NCBI GenBank assembly: GCA_002457245.1 | Contig: NTJY01000010.1 | Coordinates: 1 to 33,298, forward strand | Reading direction: 5' to 3' | Length of the DNA: 33,298 bases | DNA from: SAR92 bacterium MED-G29 | GTDB lineage: Bacteria > Pseudomonadota > Gammaproteobacteria > Pseudomonadales > Porticoccaceae | In this document: piece after piece, positions 1 through 8,290 of the stretch | Layout of the letters: each line of letters opens with the position of its first letter | How positions within the stretch are numbered: the first letter of the stretch is position 1 | The notes under the pieces: generated by a model | Told to the model about the DNA's origin: nothing | What the model saw: the letters and a program-made list of their open reading frames with translations, nothing else | Database searches by the model: none | Position numbers and translations under genes: made by a program

Positions 1-1514
1 GCTATTTTATGAATCTTGTCTTGAGTTGAGTTTCTTCCTGACGCGACTAGATCGAGGAATCGTGAGTAAGTGCCATCTACGCTGGCTTGAATAATTTCTT
101 TTGAGGACTGAGAAAGTGGTTGCTGTATCTGAGCTCTAAAAGCGGTCTTGGAGGTGGTGACGCCATCATAATAAATACCTAAATTCGCGAGAGAGTTACT
201 TAAATCAGGGATTACTCCCCATACGCCAATAGATCCAGTAACTGAGGTAGACATAGCTAAGACATGATCAGCTTCTGCGGCAATCCAATATCCTCCGGAC
301 GCAGCAATGCTTCCCATCGAGACAATAATTGGCATTCCCTTTTTTTGGATTGAACTAATAGAGTCTCTGATGATTTCAGACGCAAAGGCACTACCTCCAC
401 CACTATCAATTCGTAAAACGACCGCTTTTATATTTTTGTTATCTTCTAAATTCCCAAAAATTCCCGCGAGAGTATCTCCTCCAATAGTACCCTCTGGTTG
501 TTGCCCGTCCATTATTGTTCCACTAGCAACAACGACAGCAATCTGATTATTATTATCAGAAATTTTCTCTTTGGAAATTCGGGTATTGGTTAGGTAGCTA
601 TCCATGTCTATGCTATTGAATTCACCGTCAGATCCGGGGATTAGGTCATTCAAATGATCATAGATTTCTGTTCGAGAAGCAATGACATCTATTAACCCAA
701 AAACTTTAGCGACGCGAGCTGCGTCGCCATTATGCTCTTTCATAGCAAGATGCAAAGTATTTGCATAATCATCAATTCTACCTTGGTCGAGTGAACGCAA
801 GAGCTCTATCTCTGAAGTATAGAATCGCCACAGATCACCGAGTAGAAGTTGTGTCTCTTCCTTCACTTCTTGTGACATATTACTCCCCATAAGGGGCTCC
901 ACGGCGCTTTTATATTGCCCAGCCCGGAAGATGTTCATGGTGATCTTTAATTTATCAAGTCCCTCTTTGAAATAGCTACGATAGCTACTGAGTCCGTTAA
1001 TCATCACTTCACCCATCGGATTAAGCATGATTTCGTTTGCATGTGCGGCCAAATAATATTGGGAAGCCGAAAAGCTATCGCCCACCGCAATAATTGGCTT
1101 TTGATCTTTGAAACGCTTCAGGGCTAGTCCAATCTCCTCTAGTTTACTCATACCTCCGCCAAGCAGATAATCCGTATCGATTAGAAGGTGAGTAATTCTG
1201 TTGTCATCTGCGGCAGTATCGATAGCTTCGATAACATCTCTAACTAAAGTTTCACTATCCCCTTGACCGGGTGGGGTAAATATTTGGTTGAGTGGATCAA
1301 TGTAAGTTCTTTGGTCTACTAAATAACCTTGGGGAGCAAGATAAAGAGCCCCCTCTGCAGGGACAGGCTGAACACTATTATCATTTAAAGTGAAAATCGC
1401 AACGATGAAGATAACACTCATTAGCATGACTCCGAGGATATTTCTAAGTCCTGTTAATACTTTAATAATAGCTTTTGTTAAGCGCCGAATCGGTCCGGCT
1501 GATGTGTCAGTCAT
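1..1514 (-). CDS. sppA: Signal peptide peptidase SppA, 67K type (3' end beyond window)
   Basis: Inner-membrane serine/lysine protease that cleaves leftover signal peptides. The ATG at 1514 follows an AGGA ribosome site. The first 504 residues are in the window; the family is about 610-620 residues, so the C-terminus lies off the left edge. A single membrane anchor spans about residues 17-43. Two S49 peptidase halves follow. The first contains GQYKSAVEP, with the catalytic Lys at residue 202. The second contains SIAASGGYW, with the nucleophile Ser at residue 406. E. coli SppA uses Lys209 and Ser409, so spacing and identity agree. It lies 22 bp downstream of the DUF2069-type gene and is probably the last gene of the arsC-wrbA-DUF2069-sppA transcript. 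Confidence 0.95.
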   Translation of the reverse strand, partial: MTDTSAGPIRRLTKAIIKVLTGLRNILGVMLMSVIFIVAIFTLNDNSVQPVPAEGALYLAPQGYLVDQRTYIDPLNQIFTPPGQGDSETLVRDVIEAIDTAADDNRITHLLIDTDYLLGGGMSKLEEIGLALKRFKDQKPIIAVGDSFSASQYYLAAHANEIMLNPMGEVMINGLSSYRSYFKEGLDKLKITMNIFRAGQYKSAVEPLMGSNMSQEVKEETQLLLGDLWRFYTSEIELLRSLDQGRIDDYANTLHLAMKEHNGDAARVAKVFGLIDVIASRTEIYDHLNDLIPGSDGEFNSIDMDSYLTNTRISKEKISDNNNQIAVVVASGTIMDGQQPEGTIGGDTLAGIFGNLEDNKNIKAVVLRIDSGGGSAFASEIIRDSISSIQKKGMPIIVSMGSIAASGGYWIAAEADHVLAMSTSVTGSIGVWGVIPDLSNSLANLGIYYDGVTTSKTAFRAQIQQPLSQSSKEIIQASVDGTYSRFLDLVASGRNSTQDKIHKI

Positions 1515-1536
1515 CTAAGGAGTCCTGTTGTTGAGG

Positions 1537-1929
1537 TTAGTAAAGTGCGATGTTGTTTTTCTGTCTCAGACGAGAGTTTATTGTTGCGGCGATAAATAGC
1601 AAGACTATCAATATGGTCTCCATAATATCAAGATTCTCAGGTTGCGGGCCGCTGAGCTTATAAGTGGCTGTGGCAAAATACATCAGCAAGACGAAGCATA
1701 CCCATATTAAAGTTCGAATATTGCCGTTAAGAATTCCTGGAATAAAAACCAATAGGGGTGTTAGGGCAATAACATAGATAGAAATTGGAGCTTCTTTAAA
1801 CCAGAGATTTAAAGCGAGTGTTGCTAACAACAGGAAGAAACTTATTCTGGTGATAATGTGTGTGATGTTTATCTTGTGTTCTAGAGTCAAAATTATTACC
1901 TGAGGGTCTTGGTGGCAGTAAATTGCCAA
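1537..1929 (-). CDS. DUF2069-type small membrane protein
   Basis: A hydrophobic protein of up to 130 residues with about four predicted membrane segments (roughly residues 26-43, 48-66, 69-87 and 103-117) and a basic C-terminus. The pattern of short helices with FIPGILNG and a WVCFVLLMYF segment resembles the DUF2069 family of predicted proteobacterial membrane proteins, often found beside wrbA. No function is known. The first possible start is a TTG directly abutting the wrbA stop and lacks a clear ribosome site. A second TTG at 1890 is preceded by an AGG and may be the true start, which would give 117 residues. It is probably translated with wrbA. Confidence 0.72.
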   Translation of the reverse strand: MAIYCHQDPQVIILTLEHKINITHIITRISFFLLLATLALNLWFKEAPISIYVIALTPLLVFIPGILNGNIRTLIWVCFVLLMYFATATYKLSGPQPENLDIMETILIVLLFIAATINSRLRQKNNIALY

Positions 1930-2873
<944 letters not shown>

Positions 2874-2950
2874 AGTTAAGGATCTAGTTCAGTTAATTAG
2901 CGATTTCGGATAAATCTGCATCAGGGAAAAGCCCTATGTTAGGATGTTAA

Positions 2951-2983
2951 CCCAATAATTCAGAGAATTGGGAAGGTTTTTTT
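2951..2983 (+). promoter_or_regulatory. Terminator-like hairpin with T-tract upstream of the thioredoxin gene
   Basis: CCCAAT at 2951-2956 pairs with ATTGGG at 2967-2972. An alternative inner stem AATTC/GAATT with a 3-base loop is also possible. Seven T residues follow at 2977-2983. The layout is that of an intrinsic terminator on the plus strand. There is no plus-strand gene to its left, since arsC points the other way, so it is more likely a leader attenuator or a block on stray transcription. Confidence 0.5.
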
Positions 2984-3007
2984 GTTAAATCATATGAGGT
3001 AAAGGTA

Positions 3008-3433
3008 TTGAAAAGAATTCTTTTGTTAACTCTTTTCTTGGTGGCTTGTTCGGGAAATACAACATATCCTCTTCTCGATGGTGGGACCATTGATGTCAAA
3101 GCGCCAAGAAAGGTATTGATAATTAATTATTGGGCTATCTGGTGCGCACCATGTAGAAAAGAAATACCCGAGCTAAATGAATTGGCCTCTCATCACAAGA
3201 AGAAACTAATGGTTGTGGGAGTCAATTTTGATGGATCACAAGGTGAATTATTGGAAAATGAAATTCAAAAATTAGGTATAGAGTTCTCCAGCCTTTTAGA
3301 TGACCCTCGAAATGTTTGGGGCCTAGAGCCTGTATCAGTATTACCTGAAACGCTAATTATCGGCCCAGATGGGAAATTACAGCATCGTCTGATTGGCCCC
3401 CAAACGCTGTCCTCAATTGAGGCTCTACTTTAG
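3008..3433 (+). CDS. TlpA/ResA-like thioredoxin lipoprotein
   Basis: Membrane-tethered thiol-disulfide oxidoreductase facing the periplasm. It is 141 residues. The first dozen form a lipoprotein signal with lipobox LVAC (Cys14), followed by a TlpA/AhpC-TSA-like thioredoxin domain. The active site is WCAPC, with Cys46 and Cys49. The cis-proline loop is in VSVLPETLII near residue 115. The start is a TTG with a GAGG ribosome site 8 bases upstream; no better start exists in frame. It stands alone between the arsC operon and the aldehyde dehydrogenase, without cytochrome c maturation genes. A general reductase or resolving role is likely, but the substrate cannot be told from sequence. Confidence 0.85.
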   Translation: MKRILLLTLFLVACSGNTTYPLLDGGTIDVKAPRKVLIINYWAIWCAPCRKEIPELNELASHHKKKLMVVGVNFDGSQGELLENEIQKLGIEFSSLLDDPRNVWGLEPVSVLPETLIIGPDGKLQHRLIGPQTLSSIEALL

Positions 3434-3508
3434 GAACAAGTTGTTTAGACTGTCTTTGAATAAATGATATCTGGCTATTTTCAACTTTAGATGAAATGAG
3501 AGGAAGAA

Positions 3509-4927
3509 ATGAAAGATTTACGAAAGTTTTATGTCGATGGGGAATGGGTAGATCCAATTTTTGCCAATGACTTAGCTGTAGAAAATCCTGCTACTGAGGA
3601 ATTGGTAGCGACCATTTCAATGGGCGCCATGGCGGACGTGAACAGGGCGGTTGCAGCTGCTAAACATGCATTCCCCTCGTACTCTCGAACTTCAGTGGAT
3701 GAGCGTATCGCCCTTTTGGAAAACCTCTTAAGTATATATTCGGATCGATATGATGAGATGGCTGTAGCGATTTCCATAGAAATGGGAGCGCCAATATCTT
3801 TTTCAACTGCGGCTCAAGCCGATTGTGGCAGAGGACATATAAAGGCTGCTCTCGAGGCGCTTAAAAAGTTCGAATTTGAACGTCAAATTGGCTCCACCAG
3901 GGTTGTTAAGGAAGCCATTGGTGTTTGTGGTTTCATAACTCCTTGGAATTGGCCGATTAATCAAATTAGTTGCAAGGTGGCACCTGCTCTTGCTACCGGC
4001 TGCACGATGGTCTTGAAGCCAAGCGAAATTGCTCCTATCTCAGGGTATTTGTTTACTGAAATGATGCATCAGGCAGGTTTCCCCGATGGTGTTTACAATA
4101 TGATCAATGGAAATGGACCAGATGTTGGAGCCGAAATAGCGGCTCACCCTGATATCGATATGGTCTCGTTTACGGGGTCAACTCGTGCGGGAGTTTTGGT
4201 AGCTAAAGCTGCTGCTGATACCGTAAAGCGAGTTACTCAGGAATTAGGTGGTAAATCCCCAAATATTATTTTTGAAGATGCCAATTTAGAGAAGGACGTT
4301 ACCGCTGGTGTCAGAAGAATGATGAATAATACAGGACAATCTTGTAATGCTCCCTCGCGGATGCTGGTCCAATCTTCAGTTTATGATCAGGCTATTAAGA
4401 TTGCGAAAACAGCAGCCGAAGACATAGCTGTTGATCAGCCTACCAAAGAGGGAGAACACTTGGGGCCTCTCTCTAGTCGAGTTCAGTTTGATAAGGTTCA
4501 AGGCTTAATTAAAAAAGGCATCGAGGAAGGTGCTAATGTTGTTGCAGGTGGCCCAGGTAAACCTGATGGTTTAGATATTGGATATTTCGTAAAACCAACT
4601 GTATTCTCAGGTGTGAGTAACGATATGACGATTGCTCAGGAGGAGATATTTGGTCCAGTTCTTACCATGATCTCTTTCGATACTGAGGAGCAGGCCATAG
4701 AAATTGCAAATGACACTCCCTATGGATTAGCCGCTTATTTTAGCACAGCAAGCGAAGAGAGAGCGGCGCGGGTTGCCAGTCAGTTGAGAGCTGGAATGAT
4801 AAGTGTAAACAGTGCTTCCCAGAATTATACTGCGCCGTTTGGCGGATACAAACAGTCGGGTAATGGCCGTGAATGGGGTGAGTTTGGGTTCGACGACTTT
4901 CTGGAAATCAAAGGAATTACGCGCTAG
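3509..4927 (+). CDS. NAD(P)+-dependent aldehyde dehydrogenase
   Basis: Cytoplasmic aldehyde dehydrogenase of 472 residues that oxidises aldehydes to carboxylates. The ATG follows GAGGAAG. Catalytic features are in order: oxyanion Asn147 in PWNWP, cofactor-binding Lys170 in LKPSE, FTGST at 221-225, general base Glu246 in ELGGK, and nucleophile Cys279 in GQSCNAPSR. The GQSC.APSR form resembles the broad-specificity group close to 3-succinoylsemialdehyde/betaine-type dehydrogenases, but substrate cannot be assigned. Its 3' end converges on the amino-acid permease with only 15 bp between stops. The two are transcribed towards each other, so proximity alone does not prove a shared pathway. Confidence 0.92.
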   Translation: MKDLRKFYVDGEWVDPIFANDLAVENPATEELVATISMGAMADVNRAVAAAKHAFPSYSRTSVDERIALLENLLSIYSDRYDEMAVAISIEMGAPISFSTAAQADCGRGHIKAALEALKKFEFERQIGSTRVVKEAIGVCGFITPWNWPINQISCKVAPALATGCTMVLKPSEIAPISGYLFTEMMHQAGFPDGVYNMINGNGPDVGAEIAAHPDIDMVSFTGSTRAGVLVAKAAADTVKRVTQELGGKSPNIIFEDANLEKDVTAGVRRMMNNTGQSCNAPSRMLVQSSVYDQAIKIAKTAAEDIAVDQPTKEGEHLGPLSSRVQFDKVQGLIKKGIEEGANVVAGGPGKPDGLDIGYFVKPTVFSGVSNDMTIAQEEIFGPVLTMISFDTEEQAIEIANDTPYGLAAYFSTASEERAARVASQLRAGMISVNSASQNYTAPFGGYKQSGNGREWGEFGFDDFLEIKGITR

Positions 4928-4942
4928 CGATTACCTCAAATT

Positions 4943-6241
4943 TTAAATAATTTCGGAATCGCGATTCTTGGAAAATCCGTAAATGATTCCGCCTAGAAAA
5001 ATAATTCCTAACCCTGCCCACGCTTCATCTGGTCTTGAGACCAATACATATCCAAGGGTCCAAACGGTCACTATTAGGTAGATGATTGGTGCAAGGGGAT
5101 ACGCAAACGTTCTATACGCGCCCTCAATAGATAGTTTCTTCTGCCGTAAAATGAAAATTCCGGCAACTGAAAATAAAGTATTTATGCCGAGTACAAAGCT
5201 AGAAAACACTAACACAGATTCAAATGTAGAGCTGATGATAAAAAGAAATGCCAAAGAACTTTGAAACATAATTGCGATTGTTGGAATACCATGACTATTT
5301 ACTCTGCTCAGAGATCTAAATGGCTTAAAGTCCTCTCCGATTACCTGAAGTACGCGTGGTCCAGCCATTGTCATGGCGCTAACCGTCGAGACTAGCAGCA
5401 CGGCCAAGATAGCGCCCATTGCTTTTCCTGCGTGATTGCCAAGGGCATAATTTGCCACAATAACGCCTATCTCTAACTCTCCCTCAATAATTTTAATTGG
5501 CACGGCATTTAGAAAGGTAAAGTTGAGCAATAAATAAATTAACATTACGAGCAGTGTCCCAACGAATAAAACAATAGGTAAATTGCGTTGAGGTTCGTCT
5601 AATTCACTAATTACATAGGTAACTGCGTTCCAACCAGTGTAAGCATAATTCACGTAAATCAGCGATATGGCGAATACTCCACTGAATAAAATATTCTCAT
5701 CGCCTAATTTAGGTACAAGAGAAATATTTTGGGGACTACTGCCCCAGAAAAAGATAATAAAACAAAATATTAATATCAAAGCTACCTTCAAAGCTGTAAA
5801 GGTTTGTTGAAATTTCCCGCTAGTTTGCCTAGAGGCACAGTGAATGACTGTTAATATTGCGAGTAGTGAGCACGCTGATAAAGTTCTTGGTATTTCAGGA
5901 AAGACGGCTGAGAGGTATGCTGCAAAGGTCATAGAAGCAAGAGCTACAGGAGCAGCAAACCCAACCGTTGCCGAGACCCATCCTGAAATAAATCCAGCGC
6001 AGGGGTGGTATAGGCGCCCAAGAAAATTATATTCGCCGCCTGATCGGGGTAAATTGGCTCCTAGCTCCGCATATGTCAGAGCCCCGCAAAGGGCGGTCAG
6101 GCCACCGATAAACCAAAGCATCATTAGTACAAAATATGATTGAATCCCCAGAAGTTGGAACCCCAGACTAGTGAAAACTCCCGTGCCAACCATATTTGCG
6201 ACAATAATCGCAATTCCTGTCGATTTTGAAAATTTTTCCAT
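4943..6241 (-). CDS. APC-superfamily amino-acid permease
   Basis: Inner-membrane transporter of 432 residues with about 12 hydrophobic helices. The N-terminus carries the APC substrate-binding loop as MVGTGVF (residues 17-23), the equivalent of G[ST]G[IV]F. The conserved ALTYAELGANLPRSGGEYNFL follows in helix 2 and its loop, as in the LAT/APA branches. It probably exchanges or imports an amino acid or amine by cation coupling; the substrate is unknown. The ATG at 6241 starts directly before the first helix. It is divergent from the DUF3604 operon, and the 146-bp region between them holds two inverted repeats. Confidence 0.9.
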   Translation of the reverse strand: MEKFSKSTGIAIIVANMVGTGVFTSLGFQLLGIQSYFVLMMLWFIGGLTALCGALTYAELGANLPRSGGEYNFLGRLYHPCAGFISGWVSATVGFAAPVALASMTFAAYLSAVFPEIPRTLSACSLLAILTVIHCASRQTSGKFQQTFTALKVALILIFCFIIFFWGSSPQNISLVPKLGDENILFSGVFAISLIYVNYAYTGWNAVTYVISELDEPQRNLPIVLFVGTLLVMLIYLLLNFTFLNAVPIKIIEGELEIGVIVANYALGNHAGKAMGAILAVLLVSTVSAMTMAGPRVLQVIGEDFKPFRSLSRVNSHGIPTIAIMFQSSLAFLFIISSTFESVLVFSSFVLGINTLFSVAGIFILRQKKLSIEGAYRTFAYPLAPIIYLIVTVWTLGYVLVSRPDEAWAGLGIIFLGGIIYGFSKNRDSEII

Positions 6242-6274
6242 TAAAAATTAGTTTTTTGTGAAGACACACAATAC

Positions 6275-6289
6275 TTTAGCTTAGCTAAA
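6275..6289. promoter_or_regulatory. Perfect 7-1-7 inverted repeat in divergent promoter region
   Basis: TTTAGCT, one base, then AGCTAAA form a perfect dyad 34 bases upstream of the permease start. Its position and symmetry suit a dimeric repressor or activator site for the permease promoter. No regulator gene lies nearby. It is assigned from symmetry only. Confidence 0.4.
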
Positions 6290-6322
6290 TATATGACGCA
6301 TTAACAACTATTAAAAATTGCG

Positions 6323-6358
6323 CATTCGCTGTGGTTTGCATACTATGCAAAGCGAATG
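6323..6358. promoter_or_regulatory. Long imperfect palindrome in front of the DUF3604 operon
   Basis: Inner arms TTTGCATA and TATGCAAA are perfect around a single C (6335-6351). Outer arms CATTCGCT (6323-6330) and AGCGAATG (6351-6358) extend the dyad, with about four unpaired bases on the left. A weak promoter overlaps it: TTGCGC at 6318 and TACTAT at 6341, 17 bases apart. Its end is 29 bases before the first DUF3604 start. It is either an operator overlapping the promoter or a 5'-leader hairpin. Confidence 0.5.
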
Positions 6359-6387
6359 AATTTTAAATATTTACAGGATCGCTAGTT

Positions 6388-8259
6388 ATGAAATTGCTTT
6401 TTGTATTGGTGTTATTAACAATCAGTATTTCAGCTTCTGCGTCAGAGCATAAAAACGTTTACTTCGGCGATACGCATCTTCACACATCCTACTCATTTGA
6501 TGCATTTTTGAATAATAATCATACTGCGGATCCAGATACTGCATATCGTTGGGCGAAAGGACAGCCGGTTATACATCCATATAATCGCACAAGAGTTCAG
6601 ATTAAAACTCCCCTAGATTTTTTGGTTGTTTCAGATCACGCCGAAATGTTAGGTGTAATGCGAGCTGTTCATGAAGGCTCTTTTGTGGAAGAAGATCTCG
6701 GCTGGTATGGCAATATTAAACGACGATATTCTTTTTGGCGGATGAATAAAGCTATTGACTCTGGCACAGGGCTGCAATTTTTCAGGCAGTTTTTACCTCA
6801 GAATCCCACTCTGGAGGGCCGCACTGATCCTGTTAAACACCCTAGTAATAATATATCTGACTTAGCAATTTTTGGAGATACATCTAAAACATCGACCTTG
6901 GCGTGGCATGACATTGTTGAAACAGCCGACCGTCACAATGACCCTGGCAACTTCTCGGCGCTTCTTGGTTGGGAGTGGAGTTCTATTCCAATGGGAGTGA
7001 ATCTCCATAGAATAGTTTTAAGTCCCGACGGTGCAGATAAGGGCAAGCAATTTCTTCCTTATGGCTCAGATAAGAGTCAATATCCAGAGGACCTTTGGGA
7101 CTGGTTAGAGACCACTCAGCAGCGAACAGGCGCAAGATTCCTTGCCATCCCCCACAATTCAAATATTTCTAAAGGCTACATGTTCGATAACACTACTCTC
7201 AAAGGAGAACCAATAACAGCAGAATACTCCCGCCGCAGAATGAAATGGGAGCCTGTTGTGGAGGTTACGCAAATCAAAGGAGACAGCGAAACTCGAAGCG
7301 ACTTCTCTCCTGATGATGAGTTTGCCGATTTTGAGAACTATGATTTTAATATTCAGGTAGGTGGAACTCCTTACAAAGCAAGGGCGGGTGACTTTGTTAG
7401 ACCTGCCCTTAAAAAAGGATTGTCAATCGAAAGAAAAGTTGGCGTGAATCCCTACAAATTTGGATTGATTGGCTCTACCGATTCACATTCAGGTCTAGCA
7501 AGTGCTGAAGAATTAAATTTTATGGGGAAGATGGCTACAGATTCTATCCCTGAGAATAAGACTAGATTGGGAAGCGGACTTGGTAGCAATGGCTGGAATA
7601 TGTCTGCATCAGGTATTGCCGCGGTTTGGGCTACTGAAAATACTCGGGATGCTATTTTTGAAGCTTTCAAAAGAAAGGAGGTTTATGCTACGTCCGGGCC
7701 CCGCATTCGATTGCAAGTTTTTGCTGGATGGAGTTTCCCAAAAAATGCGGAAATTAGTGAGGATTTTTCTAGGATAGGACATTCTTTTGGTGTTCCGATG
7801 GGCGGTGACCTAATTTCACCGAGAGAGCAAAATAGCCCGCCTAGTTTCCTGCTGAGGGCAGTAAAAGATCCTCTAGATGCTAATTTAGATCGTTTGCAGG
7901 TGATAAAAGGATGGATAGATGGTTCTGGTAGGGAGCATGAAAAGGTATACAATGTTGCTTGGTCAGATAATCGTGCACTTGACTCAGAGGGAAATCTTCC
8001 CAAAGTTGGGAACACCGTAGATCTTAGCTCAGGTCAGTTTACCAACACGATTGGTCAGTCAGAGTTCTCGTTAAAGTGGACTGATCCAGACTTTAATCCT
8101 CAGTATCAAGCTTTTTATTATGTGAGAGTGTTGCAGATACCAACCCCCAGAAATGGATTGCTTGATAGCTTAGCACTTCAATTAGATAGCCCGCCCAGAG
8201 GACCAAAGACTATTCAGGAGAGAGCATACTCTTCGCCTATATGGTATCAACCACAATAA
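6388..8259 (+). CDS. DUF3604 family exported PHP-like protein, copy 1
   Basis: A 623-residue protein of the uncharacterised DUF3604 family, with the family's usual length. A Sec signal peptide covers residues 1-19 (SASA/E), so the protein is periplasmic or secreted. Motifs look like those of PHP-type metal phosphoesterases: HxH at 30-32 in GDTHLHTSYSFDA, DHAE at 83-86, His183, His207, His256 in IPHNSN and DSH at 365-367. A metal-dependent hydrolase is therefore plausible, but the substrate is unknown. The C-terminal third ends in conserved QERAYSSPIWYQP. It is the first gene of a four-gene run, and a close paralogue starts 31 bp after its stop. The ATG at 6388 follows an ACAGGA ribosome site. 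Confidence 0.9.
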   Translation: MKLLFVLVLLTISISASASEHKNVYFGDTHLHTSYSFDAFLNNNHTADPDTAYRWAKGQPVIHPYNRTRVQIKTPLDFLVVSDHAEMLGVMRAVHEGSFVEEDLGWYGNIKRRYSFWRMNKAIDSGTGLQFFRQFLPQNPTLEGRTDPVKHPSNNISDLAIFGDTSKTSTLAWHDIVETADRHNDPGNFSALLGWEWSSIPMGVNLHRIVLSPDGADKGKQFLPYGSDKSQYPEDLWDWLETTQQRTGARFLAIPHNSNISKGYMFDNTTLKGEPITAEYSRRRMKWEPVVEVTQIKGDSETRSDFSPDDEFADFENYDFNIQVGGTPYKARAGDFVRPALKKGLSIERKVGVNPYKFGLIGSTDSHSGLASAEELNFMGKMATDSIPENKTRLGSGLGSNGWNMSASGIAAVWATENTRDAIFEAFKRKEVYATSGPRIRLQVFAGWSFPKNAEISEDFSRIGHSFGVPMGGDLISPREQNSPPSFLLRAVKDPLDANLDRLQVIKGWIDGSGREHEKVYNVAWSDNRALDSEGNLPKVGNTVDLSSGQFTNTIGQSEFSLKWTDPDFNPQYQAFYYVRVLQIPTPRNGLLDSLALQLDSPPRGPKTIQERAYSSPIWYQPQ

Positions 8260-8290
8260 ATTTGATACTAAGATTTTTTAGGAGTATTTT

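Noticed and set aside
307-546. Plus-strand open frame of 79 codons
   Set aside because: It lies antisense within sppA, which has clear catalytic Lys and Ser motifs.
4956-4967. Perfect 12-base palindrome GAATCGCGATTC at the permease 3' end
   Set aside because: It lies within the coding end of the permease, has no T-tract and no loop, so it is not a terminator; chance is likely.
5844-6143. Plus-strand open frame of 99 codons opposite the permease
   Set aside because: It is low-complexity antisense of a convincing 12-helix transporter and has no ribosome site or family resemblance.
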